Part shown: in pieces, positions 60,534 to 64,000 of the stretch
Numbering within the stretch: position 1 is the stretch's first letter
Layout: every line of letters starts with the position of its first letter
From: UBA11740 sp035635855
GTDB taxonomy: Bacteria; Acidobacteriota; Blastocatellia; Pyrinomonadales; Pyrinomonadaceae
Assembly (NCBI GenBank): GCA_035635855.1
Contig: DASQAF010000028.1
Location: 1 to 64,000, forward strand
Reading direction: 5' to 3'
Length of the DNA stretch: 64,000 nt
Position numbers and translations under genes: made by a program
The notes under the pieces: model-generated
The model's database searches: none
The model's input: the letters and a program-made list of their open reading frames with translations, nothing else
What the model was told of the DNA's origin: nothing

Positions 60534-61932
60534 AAGAATAGGATAACTCTTTCGCTGATGAGTTCTGCCGCAGCCAGATCTCTACCAGTGACCATACGAA
60601 CCAGACCGGGAGGACCATTTGCGGCAACACCTGGACGCCTTGCATGGTTAACAAGCAACCTACTCCCACAAACGACAACAAGAGATATAGTCCGAGTTCT
60701 CCCTCGGCAGTCGCCTTCAGCCAGATTGGCATTTGTCGAACGACGCGCAGCAGAGTGTAAAGGTATCCGCCCAGAAAGATAAGACCAGCGATAATACCCA
60801 GGTTTGCGGCCACCTGAAGGAAATCGCTATGTACCCATCCGGCGCTGCTCCAGCCGCCACCAAAAGGTGATTCAATGGCTTCACTCAGAGCTTCAAGCGC
60901 TCTCTCCTTACGATCCTGCGCGCTATGGTCAGTGGGAGCACCCTGAAGGGCAGCGATACCGGTAATCACCCGTTCATTTGTGTTGGGAATAAACTGATAC
61001 CCGCCGGCCGCAACGACGAGAACCAGAATGGCGACGGCCACCCCATGCTTTTTCAGCCTCAAAATACAGGCACCCAGAACCTGGATTAGTAACACCAGCC
61101 AAATGCTGCGGTAACCGCCAATGTAAATTGCCATTATCTGCAAGACTGCGGACGCGAGGATCGCCGCCCGCGCCATCCATCCGCGCCACCAGCTACCCAG
61201 GAAGATCGCGCCGGGGAGAGCCAACACACAGATGAATGTTGCCTGAGATCCTCCCCAGAATGAGAACTGCGCTCGCATGAAACCGTCCGCGGTCGTTTCA
61301 GGCTTCGCAGCGGTGATGAAAGCGGGAAAAAGTTTTTGCACTCCCGGAAACCAGTACTCAACAACTCCCGCCAGGGCAATCCAGGTACTCGCGATAAAAA
61401 GCGCCAGCAGCAGATAGCGCCAGTAAGATTGGCGCTCGAGTACCACGGATGACACGATCATCAGCGGGACCAGCAACAGGAAGTCGCGAAACTCGTTGAG
61501 CATCTTGTCCCACGGTGCATCGCCGGCGATTAATGGCCACCACGCAAGCGCCCAAAAAGGGATGAGCAACCAAAGCCACCATGGCAGTGAGAAACGAAGG
61601 GCCGAACGGAGCTTACGGTGTGCAAGGATGCATATAAAGAGAAGCCAAATAAGAATCTCAGACGGATGAATGCGCAGATTCGGAGTCCATTCAACCGTGC
61701 GGTAGCCCAAACCCAGGCTCAGCACCCACAAGACCAGGCCAAATCGGATCCCGCGCTCGCCGCCAATGACGATGACCGCCACGATCAGCGCGCCCAGTCC
61801 TACGATCAACTCCTTATAAGAGAGGCCCTGCCGGTCCAAATAGAACGCCAGCGCCAGGCCGCCAAGTACGACGCATGCTAATGCGACGAGAAAATTCCTG
61901 CTGAGTCGAAATCCAGCGATTCGTTCAATCAT
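60493..61932 (-). CDS. O-antigen ligase/polymerase-like membrane protein (Wzy/WaaL type)
   Basis: 479 residues with ~11 membrane helices. ATG 61932 overlaps the acyltransferase stop (ATGA). The large external loop contains FGGGWSSAGWVHSDFLQVAA (the H-S-D/xxxN-like ligase signature, after ERALEALSEAIESPF). The protein may polymerise repeat units or attach them to an acceptor; sequence alone does not decide. Confidence 0.78.
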   Translation of the reverse strand: MIERIAGFRLSRNFLVALACVVLGGLALAFYLDRQGLSYKELIVGLGALIVAVIVIGGERGIRFGLVLWVLSLGLGYRTVEWTPNLRIHPSEILIWLLFICILAHRKLRSALRFSLPWWLWLLIPFWALAWWPLIAGDAPWDKMLNEFRDFLLLVPLMIVSSVVLERQSYWRYLLLALFIASTWIALAGVVEYWFPGVQKLFPAFITAAKPETTADGFMRAQFSFWGGSQATFICVLALPGAIFLGSWWRGWMARAAILASAVLQIMAIYIGGYRSIWLVLLIQVLGACILRLKKHGVAVAILVLVVAAGGYQFIPNTNERVITGIAALQGAPTDHSAQDRKERALEALSEAIESPFGGGWSSAGWVHSDFLQVAANLGIIAGLIFLGGYLYTLLRVVRQMPIWLKATAEGELGLYLLLSFVGVGCLLTMQGVQVLPQMVLPVWFVWSLVEIWLRQNSSAKELSYSYAPANLYPAANFQ

Positions 61933-62567
61933 TTGCTTACCCACAACCTCCGGACTTCACCTTGTTCGGTTCCCACGCTTTTAATGACCCTTGCAGGCAC
62001 GCCCGCTACGACAGTCGATGGTGGCACTGATCGTGTTACCACAGCTCCGGCCCCGACAATGCTTGATTCGCCAATCTCTACGCCTTGCAGAATAGTCACG
62101 TTGGCTCCGATGTAAGCCCCTCGGCGAATAATCACGGGGGCTTGAGAAGTCACAATGGTGTTGTCCTTCAGCGGGCTGTTGCCAGCGTCGGTGTGCGTCA
62201 GGATCATCACCCGATGAGAAACCGTCACCTGATCTTCAATAACGATCCTGTCCTGCAGATCGAGAAAGAACTCTCTGCCGAAGTAGCAATCATCCCCAAC
62301 TTCGAGTTTCTTATAATAATGACGGCTTTCGGCATCGCTATTGTGAATGATCAGAGGCGATCTAAACCGAACGTTTTGTCCGATCGATGCTCCATTTGCA
62401 CGCAGCGTGGGCGCAATACATTGCGTGGGCATGAACATGAGAGGAATGTTGATGCCCTCGCCGCCGTAAATCGCCGCAAATATCCTAACCCACAAACGAA
62501 AGAGAGTTTTCAAGGGTGGCTGCTCCCGATCAAGACGTTCTCGTAACGTTTGGCGACGTTCGTCCAC
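61929..62567 (-). CDS. Hexapeptide-repeat acyltransferase (WcaF/NodL-like)
   Basis: 212 residues. Left-handed beta-helix with repeats such as VRFRSPLIIHNSDAESRHYY, VIIRRGAYIGANVTILQGVE, IGESSIVGAGAVVTRSVPP and STVVAGVPARVIKSVG. It resembles O-acetyltransferases of colanic acid/Nod type; a PglD-like N-acetyltransferase is less likely since it lacks the N-terminal Rossmann-like domain. The first ~20 codons overlap the next gene. Confidence 0.85.
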   Translation of the reverse strand: MDERRQTLRERLDREQPPLKTLFRLWVRIFAAIYGGEGINIPLMFMPTQCIAPTLRANGASIGQNVRFRSPLIIHNSDAESRHYYKKLEVGDDCYFGREFFLDLQDRIVIEDQVTVSHRVMILTHTDAGNSPLKDNTIVTSQAPVIIRRGAYIGANVTILQGVEIGESSIVGAGAVVTRSVPPSTVVAGVPARVIKSVGTEQGEVRRLWVSK

Positions 62568-63739
62568 GAATATTGTTCCGGCACCTGGTTACTCTTCGTT
62601 GCCGCCGATGAACCATTTCTTTTTAAGTTAAGAAGTTTACTAAGGCCGTATGCCAGCCCGTCCGCGGTTGGCTCGACCAGAGTCACGTTGGGTTCAGAGA
62701 TTTCTGCCAGAAACTCGCCTAAGCCACCAGTCCTGCTAGCCAGCAAAGTTTTGCCCGCCGCGAGCGCTTCCAGGGCAACGATTCCAAACGGCTCACGCCG
62801 TGAAGGTACCACCACGAAAAGACAGCCATTCAACAACTGGACTATTTGATCCGGGGATGCTTCCCCGAAGAAATGAACTCTCTGATTTAGTTCCAACTCG
62901 TCCGCCAAAGACTTCAACTGATCACGATCTTCGCCGGCTCCGGCGATAATCAGGTCGACCGAAGAGTTGGTCGCTCCAGCTTCAGCAAAGGCCTGCAATA
63001 ACAGGTCGAAGCCCTTTTTATGAGTCAGCCGTCCAAACGCCAGAACGTACGCTCGCGGATGAGAATAGCAGGCCTTGTTTGTGAATCGCTCAAGGTTGAC
63101 TCCGTTATAGATAACGTAACTCTTACCTGCTACCGATGCCTCGACCTGATTCGCCTTGTCCAGAGTGTGCCGAGAACACGCCGTGACTGCGTCGGCTGTG
63201 CTGAGGATTGATTTAAGTTGCGCTCGCGCCGAATCTGTATTTCGCATTTCTCCGTTTGCAGCCGCTTGCTCTGTATCCAGTCGCTCAACGTCGTGTCCGT
63301 GTAAGGACACGACTAGTCTAAAGGCGAATTCGCGGCGCAGTTTCAAAATGAATGGTATTTGGTGATCCGGAAAGTGTACGTTCACTACGTCGGGACGAAA
63401 GTCCCGCATCAGCTTCCTTAATCTGGACTGAGTTTGCGGACCGTAGAAAAGAGAAGCCCCGAACAAGTCCGGGCGCAAACGTCGCAGGTAAGCAAAATTG
63501 GGAGAAAGAAAAAGCAACCGATCCACCCTGACCCCGTCAATAGTTTCTTTCGCCCGAAGTGTCACGGGATAGCGGTTAGTGATGACGCGCACTTCGTGAC
63601 CGTAGCCAACCAAATGTTTTGCCAGGTTCTGAGTCACGGTCTGAACGCCGCCGAGCACAGGGGCATAGCTACTACTAACAATTAGAATCCGGGCTTTGTT
63701 GCCGATCATCAAGGGCGAGCATTCAGGCATCGAAGCCAT
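62510..63739 (-). CDS. Glycosyltransferase family 4
   Basis: 409 residues from ATG 63739 (one base after the stop of the next gene); ATG 63709 is also possible. ARILIVSSSYAPVLGGVQTV, LHGHDVERLD, LAFGRLTHKKGFDLLLQAFA and RREPFGIVALEALAAGKTLL (E-x7-E), then ASRTGGL. It acts on a sugar nucleotide in repeat-unit assembly. Confidence 0.87.
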   Translation of the reverse strand: MASMPECSPLMIGNKARILIVSSSYAPVLGGVQTVTQNLAKHLVGYGHEVRVITNRYPVTLRAKETIDGVRVDRLLFLSPNFAYLRRLRPDLFGASLFYGPQTQSRLRKLMRDFRPDVVNVHFPDHQIPFILKLRREFAFRLVVSLHGHDVERLDTEQAAANGEMRNTDSARAQLKSILSTADAVTACSRHTLDKANQVEASVAGKSYVIYNGVNLERFTNKACYSHPRAYVLAFGRLTHKKGFDLLLQAFAEAGATNSSVDLIIAGAGEDRDQLKSLADELELNQRVHFFGEASPDQIVQLLNGCLFVVVPSRREPFGIVALEALAAGKTLLASRTGGLGEFLAEISEPNVTLVEPTADGLAYGLSKLLNLKRNGSSAATKSNQVPEQYSWTNVAKRYENVLIGSSHP

Positions 63740-63740
63740 A

Positions 63741-64000
63741 CTAACTAGTAGATCCCGAACCGTTGGAGGAATTGGAGCTTCCCAGCGCCTGATACAGCTC
63801 CAACGTCTCTGCGGCAATCCGCTGCGGCTGAAATTTCTCCACCGCAGCCTGCGCCATGATGCCCTTCTCGCCCCTGGCTCTTGTCGCCGAGATCAGGCGG
63901 ATAATTGCATCAGCGAAAGCTTTCGGATCACGTTTTGGTACTAGCGAGCCGGCCCCGTAATTTCCGATGAGCTCAGTGAGGCCGCCGCTGGCACTCGCTA
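63741..64000 (-). CDS. Glycosyltransferase family 4, C-terminal end (partial)
   Basis: The minus strand is open from the right edge to TAG at 63741-63743. The 86 visible residues begin ASASGGLTELIGNYGAGSLV and contain VPKRDPKAFADAIIRLI and QPQRIAAETLELYQAL, the usual end of GT4 proteins (the x-G-L-x-E-L loop that grips the nucleotide-sugar). The gene stops 1 base before the next GT4 gene starts, so they are one operon. Confidence 0.75.
   Translation of the reverse strand, partial: ASASGGLTELIGNYGAGSLVPKRDPKAFADAIIRLISATRARGEKGIMAQAAVEKFQPQRIAAETLELYQALGSSNSSNGSGSTS

Noticed and set aside
1..64000. CRISPR array, tRNA or rRNA genes
   Set aside because: The repeats are palindromic or heptameric with irregular spacing, and no cloverleaf or rRNA-like stretch was recognised by eye; a tRNAscan/Infernal run would settle this.

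Overview
This 64 kb window is a bacterial chromosome segment. The isoprenoid genes ispG and dxr, envelope genes (rseP, cdsA, uppS), a SpoIID/LytB-like protein, PilZ proteins, a eukaryote-type Ser/Thr kinase, many dispersed palindromic repeats and heptamer repeats fit an Acidobacteriota genome, most likely of the Blastocatellia/Pyrinomonadaceae type. That assignment is inferred from gene content and repeat style; no rRNA marker is present. I found no tRNA, rRNA, CRISPR array or transposase gene.

Layout. 1-2.2 kb: the 3' end of an RHS/polymorphic-toxin gene and a lipoprotein gene whose ribosome-binding site overlaps the RHS stop. 2.4-9.5 kb: a membrane glycosyltransferase, a Gfo/Idh/MocA oxidoreductase, a small coiled-coil protein with a broken paralogue, a class C beta-lactamase-type hydrolase, an MFS transporter and a double PilZ protein. 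9.6-17.6 kb: SpoIID/LytB, Ser/Thr kinase, then a tight run of a 31-residue membrane peptide, miaA, hfq, tmk and holB. 17.7-31.7 kb, mostly minus strand: a MddA-like methyltransferase, an unknown secreted protein, ispG, rseP, dxr, a Coa1-like protein, cdsA, uppS and truA, then a small accessory pair, pyrE, a DnaQ-like exonuclease and two tandem VTT/DedA proteins. 31.8-36 kb: an outer-membrane protein, a penicillin acylase family protein and thpR.

36.1-45.6 kb is the most notable region: a lasso-peptide (RiPP) gene cluster. On the minus strand it runs B2 (leader protease), a 2OG-Fe(II) oxygenase, B1 (PqqD-type leader-recognition protein), C (asparagine-synthetase-type cyclase), A (precursor), an HPr-kinase-like lasso kinase and an unrecognised cupin-like protein. 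Close by are a second 2OG oxygenase, a family 2 glycosyltransferase and a nucleotidyltransferase. The precursor should be bound by B1, cut by B2, cyclised by C and then phosphorylated, possibly glycosylated and oxidised. No exporter gene is seen beside it.

46-64 kb is an exopolysaccharide/O-antigen-type locus on the minus strand: a FlaA1/PglF-like dehydratase, PglC-like phosphoglycosyltransferase, DegT aminotransferase, several glycosyltransferases, two PMT-like membrane enzymes, a methyltransferase, a Wzy/WaaL-type polymerase or ligase and a hexapeptide acyltransferase. The first three would make and load a 4-amino-sugar on undecaprenyl phosphate; the rest extend and polymerise the glycan.

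At least four families of short palindromic repeats and two kinds of heptanucleotide repeats are scattered through the window. Several have invaded gene ends, and two heptamer tracts lie in frame inside the DegT aminotransferase gene.
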